A DNA stretch of 63,446 bases from an uncultured Marinobacter sp. (GCA_913057975.1 CAJXOQ010000002.1:1-63446); one strand, 5' to 3'. Positions 53,040-62,541 are shown, counted from the first letter of the stretch. Numbers and translations are program-made. Notes: generated from the letters alone by a model not told the origin.

Positions 53040-54326
53040 ATGACATCTGACGCACCCGAAGCCGGCAAAACCTTTTTCAAGGATCTTAACCTTGACCAGC
53101 GAGTGCTCGATGCCATCACCGATATCGGTTTTGAGCATTGCACGCCTATCCAGGCCGAGACCCTTCCGTTCACCCTGGCGTGCCAGGACCTGATCGGCCA
53201 GGCTCAGACCGGCACCGGAAAAACCGCCGCATTCCTGATTACTGCCATCCAGAGCATGCTGGAAACGCCGATTCCGAAAGAGGACCGGTTCGCCTCGGAA
53301 CCCAGGGTTCTGGCACTGGCGCCAACTCGTGAACTGGCCATGCAGATCGCCAAGGATGCTGAGCAGCTGTGCGGGTACACGGGGCACAATGTGGTCACTG
53401 TGGTAGGCGGCATGAACTACGACAAGCAGCGAGACCAGTTACAGAATGAGATCGTTGACATACTGGTGGCAACTCCCGGCCGGCTGATCGACTTCCTGGG
53501 CTCTCAGGACGTTTTTCTCGACCAGCTCGACATCCTGATCCTGGATGAAGCGGACCGGATGCTGGACATGGGCTTTATTCCCGATGTGAAGCGCATTATC
53601 CGCAAGTGCACGCCAAAGGAAGAGCGTCAGACCTTGCTGTTCAGCGCCACCTTTAACCAGGACGTCCTCAACCTCGCCTCGATGTGGACCAAAAGTGCGG
53701 AATTCGTCGAGATCGAACCGGAACAGAAGACCGCTGAGCGGGTGAAGCAAACTGTCTATCTGGTGGGCGAGGATGAAAAACTGCCGGTGCTGGTCAACTA
53801 CCTTCAGCGCCCCGAGGTGGAAAAAGCCATCGTCTTTGCGAACCGTCGTGACCAGTGTCGTGACCTGGATGAGGACCTTCGCAACCAGGGCGTAAAGGTC
53901 GCGCTGATGTCCGGGGAAATCGCCCAGAACAAGCGGCTGAAGACATTGGAACAGTTCAAGAATGGCAGCATTCAGGTACTGGTTGCCACGGATGTCGCCG
54001 GTCGTGGTATCCACGTTGACGGTGTAACCCATGTATTCAACTATAATCTTCCGGATAACGCTGAAGATTACGTTCACCGTATCGGGCGCACCGGTCGGGC
54101 GGGGAAGCACGGAGTCTCTGTCAGCTTTGCCAGTGAAGACGATGCTTTTTCACTGCCGGCTATCGAGTCCTACATCAGCCAGAAACTGACCACGGCGGTG
54201 CCGGATGAAGCGCTGATGACCGAACTCGCCAAACCGCCGATCACTCGCAAGCGTGGTGGCCGGCGCCCCCAGGGCAACCGCAGCCAGGGTGGACGTGGCG
54301 GAAACCAGCGTCAACGCAGGAACTAA
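53040..54326 (+). CDS. rhlB: DEAD-box RNA helicase, RhlB-like
   Basis: A 428-residue ATP-dependent RNA helicase. Motifs are CTPIQAETLPF (Q), AQTGTGKTAAF (I), PTRELAMQ (Ia), DEADRMLDMGF (II), LLFSATF (III) and YVHRIGRTGRAG (VI). The C-terminus is basic and Gly/Arg/Gln-rich, suiting RNA binding. Sequence around HVFNYNLPDNAEDYVHRIG favours RhlB over RhlE or SrmB, so a degradosome or cold-response role is likely. RhlB assignment is by similarity recalled from memory. Confidence 0.88.
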   Translation: MTSDAPEAGKTFFKDLNLDQRVLDAITDIGFEHCTPIQAETLPFTLACQDLIGQAQTGTGKTAAFLITAIQSMLETPIPKEDRFASEPRVLALAPTRELAMQIAKDAEQLCGYTGHNVVTVVGGMNYDKQRDQLQNEIVDILVATPGRLIDFLGSQDVFLDQLDILILDEADRMLDMGFIPDVKRIIRKCTPKEERQTLLFSATFNQDVLNLASMWTKSAEFVEIEPEQKTAERVKQTVYLVGEDEKLPVLVNYLQRPEVEKAIVFANRRDQCRDLDEDLRNQGVKVALMSGEIAQNKRLKTLEQFKNGSIQVLVATDVAGRGIHVDGVTHVFNYNLPDNAEDYVHRIGRTGRAGKHGVSVSFASEDDAFSLPAIESYISQKLTTAVPDEALMTELAKPPITRKRGGRRPQGNRSQGGRGGNQRQRRN

Positions 54327-54345
54327 CAGGTCGGGAAGCAGGATC

Positions 54346-55500
54346 ATGCGGATAGTAGCGGACGAGAACATACCCTTACTGGAATCGTTTTTTGGCGATA
54401 TCGGCGAGATACGACCAGTGTCCGGGCGCACGATGTCTGCTGCGGATGTTCAGAATGCGGATATCCTGCTGGTGCGTTCAGTCACTCGGGTTAATCAGGC
54501 GTTGCTTGAAGGAAGCCGGGTCCGCTTCGTTGGAACCTGTACCATCGGCACTGATCATGTCGACCAGAATTGGCTTGAATCCAGCCGCATCGCGTTTTCG
54601 GCGGCTCCCGGCTGCAACGCCAACAGTGTGGTTGAGTACGTGCTGTCTGTGATCTCGCTGCACGCGGAAAAGCGTGGCGTTGTGGATTGGTCAAAACTCA
54701 GTGTTGGTATCGTGGGTGCCGGCAATGTGGGTGGAGAGCTTGCACACAAGCTGGACAGGCTCGGTTTCAATGTACGCCTTTGCGACCCGCCAAGGGCGGA
54801 ACGGGAAGGCGACGAAGGCGAGCAGTATGTCGGTCTTGACGAGGCCATGGCGTGCGACGTGGTAACACTGCACACGCCATTGACCCGCGAGGGAGAGCAT
54901 GCAACGTTCCATATGTTCGGGCAGGAACGTCTGTCTTCGCTGACTGAAGACCAGTTGCTGATCAATACCAGTCGGGGCGAAGTTATCGACACCTCTGCCT
55001 TGCTGGCGCGTCTGGAGGCGCCAAACGCGCCCACAGTGGTACTGGATGTCTTTGAGCATGAGCCCCGGGTTCACGCTGAACTGGTGGAAAAAGTATGGCT
55101 TTCCACTCCCCATATCGCAGGCTATAGCCTGGAAGGTAAGGTGCAGGGTAGTGAGATGGTCTACCAGGCCCTGAGCCGTTATATGGGGCTTCCTGCCCGC
55201 AAGAAGGCTGGCCAGTTCCTGCCAGAGCCGGCGCTGAACAAACTGTCCTTTACCAGTGCGGCAGAAGAAATGGCGTCAGCCAATATTGCCATACGCTCCT
55301 GCTACGATCCGCGCCAGGATGACGCCCGCATGCGATTGGCAATGGCGTTGCCGCTGGAAGATCGGGCCCAGGCCTTTGACCGGTTGCGCCGGGATTATCC
55401 CGTCCGCCGGGAGTTTTCCAGCCTGAAGATCCAGCTCAAGGGCACCAGTAAATCCATGCAGGATACTTTCCGGGCCCTTGGCTTTAAACTGAAGCTCTGA
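54346..55500 (+). CDS. pdxB: 4-phosphoerythronate dehydrogenase PdxB
   Basis: A 384-residue NAD-dependent dehydrogenase of pyridoxal-phosphate synthesis that oxidises 4-phosphoerythronate. MRIVADENIPLLESFFGD is the PdxB start, GIVGAGNVGGELAHKL the Rossmann loop, and DVVTLHTPLTREGEHAT and STPHIAGYSLEGKVQGSEM (catalytic His) are typical. The C-terminal 90 residues form the PdxB dimerisation domain. It follows rhlB by 19 bases. Confidence 0.95.
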   Translation: MRIVADENIPLLESFFGDIGEIRPVSGRTMSAADVQNADILLVRSVTRVNQALLEGSRVRFVGTCTIGTDHVDQNWLESSRIAFSAAPGCNANSVVEYVLSVISLHAEKRGVVDWSKLSVGIVGAGNVGGELAHKLDRLGFNVRLCDPPRAEREGDEGEQYVGLDEAMACDVVTLHTPLTREGEHATFHMFGQERLSSLTEDQLLINTSRGEVIDTSALLARLEAPNAPTVVLDVFEHEPRVHAELVEKVWLSTPHIAGYSLEGKVQGSEMVYQALSRYMGLPARKKAGQFLPEPALNKLSFTSAAEEMASANIAIRSCYDPRQDDARMRLAMALPLEDRAQAFDRLRRDYPVRREFSSLKIQLKGTSKSMQDTFRALGFKLKL

Positions 55501-55540
55501 CGTTCCCGGCAACGCGCCTGTTCGCATCTATTCGCACGTA

Positions 55541-56422
55541 TTAAAGTGGCGCGCTCTTCAGAGCCTCGATCCGGCTGTCCAGCGGCGGGTGTGTCATGAA
55601 CAGGGCGCTGATTCCCGCCCTCGCACCTCGATTGATGCCAAACGCCTGCAGGCTGTCGGGCATTTGATCAGGCACTTCGCTTTCCTGTTTTAGCCGCGCC
55701 AAGGCGTTGATCATGGCCCCGCGGCCTGCCAGTTGCGCGCCAGCGATGTCGGCACGGTATTCCCGGCGACGCGAGAACCAGAACACGATGGTGCTGGCAA
55801 GGATGCCCAGCACGATTTCCGCCGCGATACTGACCACAAAGAAGCCGATACCGTGCCCGCTCTCGTTCTTGAACACCACGCGGTCAACGAACGAGCCGAT
55901 CACCCGGGACGCAAAAATCACGAACGTGTTCACCACACCCTGAATCAGCGCCAGGGTTACCATGTCGCCGTTGGCCACGTGACCTATTTCGTGCCCCAGG
56001 ACCGCACGAATCTCATCCTTGTTAAAGCGGTGCAGCAGTCCCTCGCTGACGGCTACCAGGGAGTTGTTCTTGTTCCAGCCGGTGGCAAAGGCATTGGATT
56101 GTGAGGCTGGGAAAATGGCGACTTCCGGCATACCGATTCCGGCATTTTTCGAAAGCTCGCGAACGGTGTCTACCAGCCAGCGCTCAGCCGGTGTGCGTGG
56201 CGATTCGATCACCTTTGCCTTGGTACTCCACTTAGCCACGGGTTTGGAAATCAGCAGCGATACAATGGCGCCGGCAAAGCCGAAGACCGCGGCAAAGGCA
56301 AGCAGTGAGCCGTACTGGATCCCGTTCTGGGCAAGGTAGCTGTCAACACCCAGAAGCTTCAGGGTGAAGCTGGCGACAAGAATGACAGCCAGGTTGGTGG
56401 CAAGAAACAGCAGAATACGCAT
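55541..56422 (-). CDS. htpX: Membrane zinc metalloprotease HtpX
   Basis: A 293-residue inner-membrane protease that degrades misfolded membrane proteins. [19 protein letters not shown] (in part) is the first span, and the zinc motif is [15 protein letters not shown] with HEIGH. Two further hydrophobic segments and [25 protein letters not shown] sequence ([15 protein letters not shown]) follow, including the third zinc ligand region. It converges with pdxB. Confidence 0.95.
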   Translation of the reverse strand: MRILLFLATNLAVILVASFTLKLLGVDSYLAQNGIQYGSLLAFAAVFGFAGAIVSLLISKPVAKWSTKAKVIESPRTPAERWLVDTVRELSKNAGIGMPEVAIFPASQSNAFATGWNKNNSLVAVSEGLLHRFNKDEIRAVLGHEIGHVANGDMVTLALIQGVVNTFVIFASRVIGSFVDRVVFKNESGHGIGFFVVSIAAEIVLGILASTIVFWFSRRREYRADIAGAQLAGRGAMINALARLKQESEVPDQMPDSLQAFGINRGARAGISALFMTHPPLDSRIEALKSAPL

Positions 56423-56519
56423 CTTGAATCCCTTGTTGAATCATCGGCCGCAGACCGCGGTTCGTGTCTGGGTATTTATATGTGGCCAGCATGGCCACGT
56501 TCAACAGGTTTACGCCAAT

Positions 56520-56981
56520 TTAATGATCGGACCGGTCTCGAAAGAACGTCGCCTGCATAACGCGGCTGATCCTGGCCGAACTGCCGCTTCGAAGGGCGCT
56601 GCGAAGCGTGTGAATATGAGTGGAGAAGTCCTCTCGAATGGCAGGTGGCAGATCCTGCCCGCTGTCGGAGAGGTTTTCCTCATGCAGGTCAGGACTGGCA
56701 GGTGAGCTCAGGCGCACGAACGCCTGCTGGGTCAGCACGGCCTGGTCCAGGGCTTCCTGGCGGATGGTATCCACGTAACGGAGCAGGCCTTCCTCGGCCA
56801 ACCAGAGCAGGGTGCCGAAGCAGGCCATGTGCCGCTTGCTGTGGAGCCCGAACTCGTCTGGTTCGTCAGGGCCGGCAATGTCTTCCACAAACAGGTTCAC
56901 CCGGCGGGGAAACGCATTATAGAGCTGAACCAGAGCGATTGCGGCGTCCTTGTAGAACTCTTCGATATGAATGTCCGCCAT
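56520..56981 (-). CDS. Conserved cytoplasmic protein of unknown function
   Basis: A 153-residue soluble protein from ATG 56981, which follows GGAGG closely. HIEEFYKDAAIALVQLYNAFPRRVNLFVEDIAGP (in part) and MACFGTLLWLAEEGLLRYVDTIRQEALDQAVLT (in part) indicate an all-alpha or winged-helix-like fold. I do not recognise a family with certainty. It lies 10 bases downstream of the aminotransferase gene on the same strand and before htpX, so it probably shares the alaA transcript. Confidence 0.7.
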   Translation of the reverse strand: MADIHIEEFYKDAAIALVQLYNAFPRRVNLFVEDIAGPDEPDEFGLHSKRHMACFGTLLWLAEEGLLRYVDTIRQEALDQAVLTQQAFVRLSSPASPDLHEENLSDSGQDLPPAIREDFSTHIHTLRSALRSGSSARISRVMQATFFRDRSDH

Positions 56982-56991
56982 CAAGCCTCCT

Positions 56992-58206
56992 TCACAACTG
57001 GTAGGACGACAGGAAGTGTGCCAAACGCTTCATGGCATCCTCAAGGGCGTCCTCACGAGGCAGGAAGACGACACGCAGGTGTTGCTTGTCGTCGATGTTA
57101 AAGGCGGAACCCTGAACCAGAAGGATGCGTTCCTGCAGCAGCAGGTCCAGTACCAGTTTTTCGTCATTGACGATAGGAAAGCGCTTTGGGTCCAGCTTTG
57201 GAAACAGATATAGAGCGCCTTTGGGCTTAACACAGCTGACGCCTGGAATATCATTGAGCAGGTTCCAGGCGGTTTCCCGTTGTTCGAACAGGCGACCACC
57301 CGGTGCCACCAGGTCTTCAATCGACTGGTAGCCCCCCAGCGCGGTCTGGATGGCCAGCTGTGCCGGTACATTGGCGCACAAGCGCATGTTGGAGAGCATT
57401 TCGATGCCCTCGATCAGGTCCTGCGCGCGGTGTTTGGCGCCGCTGATAATCATCCAGCCGGAACGGTAGCCGGCGGCACGGTAGTTCTTGGACAGGCCGT
57501 TATAGGTAAAGAACAGCACGTCATCCGCCAGTGACGCGGTGGGAACGTGTTCAGTGCCGTCGTACAGGATTTTGTCGTAGATCTCGTCTGATAGCACGAT
57601 CAGGTTGTGTTGCCGCGCCAGCTCCACCACCTGTTCCAGCAATTCGCGGGAGTACACGGCGCCGGTCGGGTTGTTGGGGTTGATAAGCACGATAGCACGG
57701 GTGCGGCGGGTGATTTTCTTGCGGATATCGTCGATATCCGGGAACCAGTCCTGTTGCTCGTCGCATCGGTAGTGAACCGGCTTGCCGCTGGACAGGGTCA
57801 CGGCGGCCGTCCAGAGCGGGTAGTCAGGGGCCGGGATCAGCACCTCGTCGCCGGTATTGAGCATGGCCTGCATGGACATCACAATCATTTCGCTGACGCC
57901 ATTGCCCAGGTAGATATCGTCGATATCCACCTTGTCGATGCCCCGTTGTTGGCAATAGTGCATCACCGCCTTACGGGCGGAGAACAACCCTTTTGATTCA
58001 ACATACCCCTGAGCCAGGGGCATGTTGTGAATAACGTCCTGCTGGATTTCCTCGGGTACGTCCAGTTCGAAAGCCGCTGGGTTGCCGATGTTGAGTTTAA
58101 GAACCCGGTGGCCCTCTTCCTCCAGCCGACGGGCTTCACGCAGAACCACGCCACGTATCTCGTAACACACGTTATCCAGCTTGGCGGATTTGAGATAGTT
58201 CTGCAT
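56992..58206 (-). CDS. alaA: PLP-dependent aminotransferase, AlaA-like
   Basis: A 404-residue fold-type I aminotransferase. PLP is bound through the Lys of NGLSKNYRAAGYRSGWM (SxSKxxR-like), with NPNNPTGAVYSRELLEQ and SDEIYDKILYDG as the Asn/Asp-Tyr PLP contacts. The N-terminus (LDNVCYEIRGVVLREARRLEEEG, in part) is typical of AlaA, the glutamate-pyruvate aminotransferase. Other amino-acid substrates cannot be excluded. It is divergent from the gpx gene across 240 bases. Confidence 0.88.
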   Translation of the reverse strand: MQNYLKSAKLDNVCYEIRGVVLREARRLEEEGHRVLKLNIGNPAAFELDVPEEIQQDVIHNMPLAQGYVESKGLFSARKAVMHYCQQRGIDKVDIDDIYLGNGVSEMIVMSMQAMLNTGDEVLIPAPDYPLWTAAVTLSSGKPVHYRCDEQQDWFPDIDDIRKKITRRTRAIVLINPNNPTGAVYSRELLEQVVELARQHNLIVLSDEIYDKILYDGTEHVPTASLADDVLFFTYNGLSKNYRAAGYRSGWMIISGAKHRAQDLIEGIEMLSNMRLCANVPAQLAIQTALGGYQSIEDLVAPGGRLFEQRETAWNLLNDIPGVSCVKPKGALYLFPKLDPKRFPIVNDEKLVLDLLLQERILLVQGSAFNIDDKQHLRVVFLPREDALEDAMKRLAHFLSSYQL

Positions 58207-58301
58207 AAGTCCGGTAGTTCCTCAGATCAGTAAGGTGACAAGTGCCATGTTTCAAAGACAAGCCTGTATTCTAGCGGAGCAACGGCCGGCGGCAACAGGC
58301 C

Positions 58302-58324
58302 AATTGTGATGAATTGTGGCACAA
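58302..58324. promoter_or_regulatory. Distal TTGTG-type inverted repeat upstream of gpx
   Basis: TTGTG-G-CACAA lies at 58314-58324, preceded by a half-site AATTGTG at 58302-58308. It resembles the promoter-embedded palindrome 91 bases downstream. It could be a second binding site for the OspR-like repressor or a site for the divergent alaA gene. Confidence 0.4.
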
Positions 58325-58392
58325 ATGCGGAGATTTAACGCCCAAAGCTCACAGATTCCATGAACTGAGCGTGACAACCGTGGCGGAATCAG

Positions 58393-58420
58393 TTGTAAAT
58401 AGGGTTGTGCACAATATAAT
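58393..58420 (+). promoter_or_regulatory. gpx promoter with embedded palindromic operator
   Basis: TTGTAA (58393-58398), a 16-base spacer and TATAAT (58415-58420) form a good sigma-70 promoter 27 bases before the gpx ATG. The spacer contains the perfect palindrome TTGTGCACAA (58405-58414), adjacent to the -10 element, a natural repressor site for the MarR-type regulator encoded by the second gene. Confidence 0.6.
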
Positions 58421-58446
58421 AGCGAAAAATACAAGGGAGGAATGTA

Positions 58447-58932
58447 ATGAGCACGCAAAGCATCTACGACTTTAACGCGGCCGATATTCGCGGCGAGGAG
58501 CATTCCCTGGATGAGTTCCGTGGCAAAGTTCTGTTGATCGTAAACACGGCCAGCAAATGCGGTTTTACCCCTCAGTTCGAGGGTTTGCAGTCCCTGTACG
58601 TCGAGCTGAAAGAAAAAGGCCTCGAAGTGCTCGGCTTCCCCTGCAACCAGTTCCGGAATCAGGACCCGGCGGACGACAAGGCCATCAGCGAATTCTGTAG
58701 CCTTAACTACGGCGTGGACTTTCCCATGTTTGCAAAGATTGACGTCAACGGCCCTAATGCCCATCCGCTGTTTGAGTACCTGAAGCACAGTGCCAAGGGG
58801 TTGTTGGGTTCGGAAGCCGTTAAATGGAACTTCACCAAGTTCCTGGTGAATCGTGAGGGTGAAGTGGTGCGTCGTTACCCGCCAACCACCAAGCCGTCTG
58901 CCATTCGCGCCGACATTGAAGCGTTACTGTAA
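58447..58932 (+). CDS. Glutathione/thiol peroxidase (cysteine type)
   Basis: A 161-residue thioredoxin-fold peroxidase that reduces hydroperoxides. The active site is NTASKCGFTPQFEGL with Cys38 in place of selenocysteine. GFPCNQFRNQDP carries the Gln, and AVKWNFTKFLV the Trp/Asn of the catalytic set. GGGAGG gives a strong ribosome site. It is cotranscribed with the MarR-type regulator 3 bases downstream, the same pairing as gpx-ospR in Pseudomonas aeruginosa. Confidence 0.93.
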   Translation: MSTQSIYDFNAADIRGEEHSLDEFRGKVLLIVNTASKCGFTPQFEGLQSLYVELKEKGLEVLGFPCNQFRNQDPADDKAISEFCSLNYGVDFPMFAKIDVNGPNAHPLFEYLKHSAKGLLGSEAVKWNFTKFLVNREGEVVRRYPPTTKPSAIRADIEALL

Positions 58933-58935
58933 ACC

Positions 58936-59406
58936 ATGACTGACGAAGACGACGTCCTGGCGCTGGATAATCAGCTCTGTTTTGCACTCTACGCCGCCAA
59001 CAGGGCAATAACCGCCCGCTACCGTCCGCTGCTGGCGGAACTGAATCTGACCTATCCGCAGTACCTGGTTATGTTGGTGCTGTGGGAAGCAGGGGAGAAT
59101 GGACAGACGGTCAGGGTGTCTGACCTGGGTAAACGGCTGCGTCTGGATTCCGGAACCCTGACGCCGTTGCTTAAACGTCTGGCCGAGCGTGAGCTGGTGA
59201 CCCGTCTGCGCGATACCACCGATGAACGGGTGGTCAGGGTCGCTCCCACGGAAAACGGGCGTGCCATGCGCCAGCAGGCCCGGGATATTCCCGACCGCCT
59301 GCTCTGCGGCACGGGCATTGATCAGGAGCGCATTGTGGAATTGAGGGAAGAGTTGCGATCGGTTCTCAGCCTTTTGGAGGCTGAGGAGGCGCCCAGCGGT
59401 CGATAA
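58936..59406 (+). CDS. ospR: MarR/OhrR-type redox regulator (OspR-like)
   Basis: A 156-residue MarR-family regulator. LDNQLCFALYAANRAI contains the single N-terminal Cys15 that is the peroxide sensor of OhrR proteins. The winged helix is ...VRVSDLGKRLRLDSGTLTPLLKRL and the wing RDTTDERVVRVAPT. Oxidation of the Cys should release DNA and derepress gpx. The order gpx-ospR-sagS matches PA2826-PA2825-PA2824 of Pseudomonas aeruginosa as I recall it, which supports OspR over OhrR. Its last 41 bases overlap the end of the opposite-strand kinase gene. Confidence 0.85.
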   Translation: MTDEDDVLALDNQLCFALYAANRAITARYRPLLAELNLTYPQYLVMLVLWEAGENGQTVRVSDLGKRLRLDSGTLTPLLKRLAERELVTRLRDTTDERVVRVAPTENGRAMRQQARDIPDRLLCGTGIDQERIVELREELRSVLSLLEAEEAPSGR

Positions 59407-61708
59407 TGGATTTGAGGTCAGCGCGATTGTACGGCTTGGTGATGTAGTCGTTCATGCCAGACTCGAGGCAGTCGTCCCGGTCTCCCTGCATGACGTTGGC
59501 GGTGACTGCGATCACCGGCAAACCCTGCCACTCGGGGTTTGCACGAATATTGCGGGTGGCCTCATAACCGTCCATCACCGGCATCTGGCAATCCATCAAT
59601 ACAATATCGAATGCTCCTCCGCTCTGCTGCAAGGCGTCCAGTGCCTGCCTGCCGTTTTCGGCCAGGGTGACGGTGTGGCCCAGCTTCTTCAGCATGCCGC
59701 TGGCGACCACCTGATTGACCTGATTGTCTTCGACCAGTAAAAGGTTGAGCGCGCGTGACGCGCTGGCTGGCGTGCCGACGGCGGCTGCCATACTACCGGT
59801 GGCGTCCTGCTCCAGCCCGGCGGCCCTGCAAAGAGCGCGGAACAATTGCTCACGCCTCAGTGGCATCGACAGTATCTGACGATCTTCGGAGGGCTGGGTG
59901 GTGCTGTCCCTGTCCACCAGGATAATGCCGGTGCCGGGCCAGGCCGACGCAAGCTGACCTGCGGTTTTGTCGCTTTCGTCGGCGACGATCATCAGGATTC
60001 CCTCTCCGCCAGGTGCCGCCTCGCGAAGTGGAATGCTCCAGGCTCTCAGTTGATGCTCGATGGGGCCGCGATGTGGATATTCCTGGGGCATGCCCATATC
60101 CACACCTAACTGCCGGAGTTGGTCTGGAATGGCAGGTATCGACGGTCTGCTCTCTTGCTCATCATGAACCGGGAGGGGCAGATTAACGGTGAAATGCGTG
60201 CCTTCATCTTCCTCGGAGTCTACCAGGATCTGGCCGTGCATCCGTTCCACCAGTTGACGACATAATGTCAGGCCCAGGCCAGTACCACCATAGAGCCGGG
60301 TGGTATCGCTGTCCGCCTGAGAGAAGGGTGAGAATATGCGATGCAGTCCTTCCTTGGACATGCCAATGCCGGTGTCAATAACGTCAATGCGCACGTTGCC
60401 GTTGTAGCGGGTGGCACGAATTCGAACGCAACCCAACTTAGTGAACTTAATGGCATTGCTGAGCAGGTTGTTGAGGATCTGCCGTGTGCGTGTCGGGTCG
60501 CCCAGGAAGGATTCCGGCAGTTCACAATCAATATCCGCCACCACATCAATATTCTTTCGCCTGGCTTGCTGGGCATGCAGCGTCGCGCACTCTTCCACCA
60601 GGTTGCGGAGCGAAAACGGGATGTTCTCCAGGCTCAGCTTCCCGGCTTCGACCTTGGATATGTCCAAAATGTCGTTCAATAGGCCGAGCAGGCTCTGGCC
60701 TGCGTTGAGCGCAATTTCCAGCCGGTTTCGTTGCGCCTGCTCCATGTCGCCTTCCAGTGCCAGGCCAAGCATTCCGAGAACACCGTTAAGTGGTGTGCGT
60801 ATCTCATGGCTCATGCTGGCCAGGAAGTTGGCACGGGCCCTGGCACGGCGTACAGCATCCTCTTTGGCGCGAACCAATGCACGATTGCCTCGCTGCAAGG
60901 CTTCATTTTTCTCGGAAATTTCCCGTGTACGGTCTTCCACCTCCTGTTCCAGCTGGCTGGAGTAGTTCTTCATCGCACTTTCGGCCATCCTGAGCTGTGC
61001 GAGGCTGGAATCAATGGTTTCCAGGTGCTGATTGATAACACCCACCATCAGGCCGATCTCATCTTCACGATGATTTTCCGGCACTGGAAGACGGACCTTT
61101 TCGGGCGTCTCAGCCTTAACCCGACTAAGAGCGCTGATAACGTTCAGCATGGGCCGGGTCAACACGAAGAAGAAAATGAACAGCAGCGCAGCGGTCAGCA
61201 CCAGGCTTTTCAGTAGGCCGCTGATGACCGTATAGGCTGCCCGTTGGAGGAACAGCAGGCCGTAGTGGTAGGTATCAATGGTTACCGTGAGACTGCCCAG
61301 GGGAAGATCGCTCAGTTGCGGCACCACCAGTTCCTGGCTGAATACGCGGCTGTCGCCGAACAACAGGTCGCTGATCCAACGATAGCGCGAATCAGGGCTA
61401 CTCTGGCTCGCGGCAGCCATGGTTTGGCCATTGTTGTCGATAATGCGGGCGTCGATCGTTGCAGGGTGGCGAAGTAGGCCGTCAAGAAGCTCTTCCGCAA
61501 GCCGGATGTCAATGTTATAGGCGATCTGGGAAGCGGGGCTGTGGCTGATTTCGATGAGCGCACGGATCTCCTGCTCCATGGAGTCCCTGGCGCTGAAATA
61601 ATCGAGAGTGACCTGGACAATGTTGAGCATAAGGCCCAACACCATTGCGATTAAAACGGTGTCACGGGTCAGGCGATAGGATAGCCGCTTTTGGAATGCA
61701 GTTGTCAC
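59366..61708 (-). CDS. sagS: Hybrid sensor kinase/response regulator, SagS-like
   Basis: A 780-residue inner-membrane hybrid kinase from GTG 61708. Two membrane segments (about 20-40 and 165-190) flank a periplasmic sensor, followed by a HAMP-like linker and coiled coil. The kinase has SMSHEIRTPLNGVLG (H-box), NNLLSNAIKFT (N-box) and GGTGLGLTLC (G2). A receiver domain has LLVEDNQVNQ and phospho-acceptor Asp in IVLMDCQMPVMDG. There is no HPt domain, as in SagS (786 residues), which directs surface attachment and biofilm signalling in Pseudomonas. The position next to ospR supports this; orthology is inferred. Confidence 0.85.
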   Translation of the reverse strand: MTTAFQKRLSYRLTRDTVLIAMVLGLMLNIVQVTLDYFSARDSMEQEIRALIEISHSPASQIAYNIDIRLAEELLDGLLRHPATIDARIIDNNGQTMAAASQSSPDSRYRWISDLLFGDSRVFSQELVVPQLSDLPLGSLTVTIDTYHYGLLFLQRAAYTVISGLLKSLVLTAALLFIFFFVLTRPMLNVISALSRVKAETPEKVRLPVPENHREDEIGLMVGVINQHLETIDSSLAQLRMAESAMKNYSSQLEQEVEDRTREISEKNEALQRGNRALVRAKEDAVRRARARANFLASMSHEIRTPLNGVLGMLGLALEGDMEQAQRNRLEIALNAGQSLLGLLNDILDISKVEAGKLSLENIPFSLRNLVEECATLHAQQARRKNIDVVADIDCELPESFLGDPTRTRQILNNLLSNAIKFTKLGCVRIRATRYNGNVRIDVIDTGIGMSKEGLHRIFSPFSQADSDTTRLYGGTGLGLTLCRQLVERMHGQILVDSEEDEGTHFTVNLPLPVHDEQESRPSIPAIPDQLRQLGVDMGMPQEYPHRGPIEHQLRAWSIPLREAAPGGEGILMIVADESDKTAGQLASAWPGTGIILVDRDSTTQPSEDRQILSMPLRREQLFRALCRAAGLEQDATGSMAAAVGTPASASRALNLLLVEDNQVNQVVASGMLKKLGHTVTLAENGRQALDALQQSGGAFDIVLMDCQMPVMDGYEATRNIRANPEWQGLPVIAVTANVMQGDRDDCLESGMNDYITKPYNRADLKSIIDRWAPPQPPKG

Positions 61709-61767
61709 GGCGTTTCACGGTCCCTGTCATAACGTTTCGGTGGTTTTGGCGCGGCGCCAGCCGATGT

Positions 61768-62541
61768 TTAGTCGTCGTAATCGGCTTTCTTGCGCCACTC
61801 ATCGTCGTGGAGGAACGTGTCCCATTCCTTGTCCAGGCTGGACGGTCCTGCCGTCGCGGCACTGTGGGCGTCATCTCCCTTCAAGGCCTCCAGTTCCTTG
61901 ATGCGGGTTCGGAAACTTTTTACGGCTTTTACTGCCATCGGATTGTCCCTGGACTTGCCCATTTCGGTACTGGCCAGATGATAGGCGTGAATAGCCTTTC
62001 GAATCTGGTTCTGCTTCACATAATCGCGTGCCTGGAACACATGCAGGTCGGCGTGGGTCTTGTGCACCAGAAACAGGACGAACTTCAGGTTTTTCTTGGC
62101 TGTGGCGCTATCAATCTTGCCAGCCTTGTGCATGCCCTCGATCATCTTGAACAGATTCTGCAGCAGCTCCTGGACATAGGTGGACTTTTCTGGGGAATCG
62201 ATTTTGATCGGAGCGCGTTTGTCTTCGCCGTCCATGACGGACTTTTTGAGCTGTTGTACAGCACTCAGTCGTTCTTCAACGGGCTGATCAGATTTAAGGC
62301 CCTGGAGGTCTTTGCAAGCTTCCTCCATCCGCTTGATCAATAACAGTTTTAGGTCAGCGGTGAAATACTGCCCCGGGATCTCGGAGAGCAGGCGGCTGGC
62401 TCTGTTGTAGCTGTCTTCCAGGGCCGTTGTTTTGCGAATACGCTCGATACGTGCGCGCTCTCGCATCTGACTGGCCACAATAATAATGATCGAAACAGTA
62501 ACGACAGCTGCCAGCAGCAGCACAATCATTGTGGTATCCAT
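61768..62541 (-). CDS. Membrane-anchored helical protein of unknown function
   Basis: A 257-residue protein from ATG 62541 with one N-terminal membrane segment (TMIVLLLAAVVTVSIIIIVAS, in part) and a long cytoplasmic helical region. Segments such as YNRASRLLSEIPGQYFTADLKLLLIKRMEEAC (in part) and VFQARDYVKQNQIRKAIHAYHLAST have a TPR-like periodicity. The C-terminus is acidic (EWDTFLHDDEWRKKADYDD). No family is recognised. It is upstream of the SagS-like gene on the same strand (59-base gap) and could be cotranscribed with it. Confidence 0.75.
   Translation of the reverse strand: MDTTMIVLLLAAVVTVSIIIIVASQMRERARIERIRKTTALEDSYNRASRLLSEIPGQYFTADLKLLLIKRMEEACKDLQGLKSDQPVEERLSAVQQLKKSVMDGEDKRAPIKIDSPEKSTYVQELLQNLFKMIEGMHKAGKIDSATAKKNLKFVLFLVHKTHADLHVFQARDYVKQNQIRKAIHAYHLASTEMGKSRDNPMAVKAVKSFRTRIKELEALKGDDAHSAATAGPSSLDKEWDTFLHDDEWRKKADYDD

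Noticed and set aside
55501..55540. Possible terminator between pdxB and htpX (GCGCC/GGCGC)
   Set aside because: The complementary bases are over 30 apart and short, with no U-tract.
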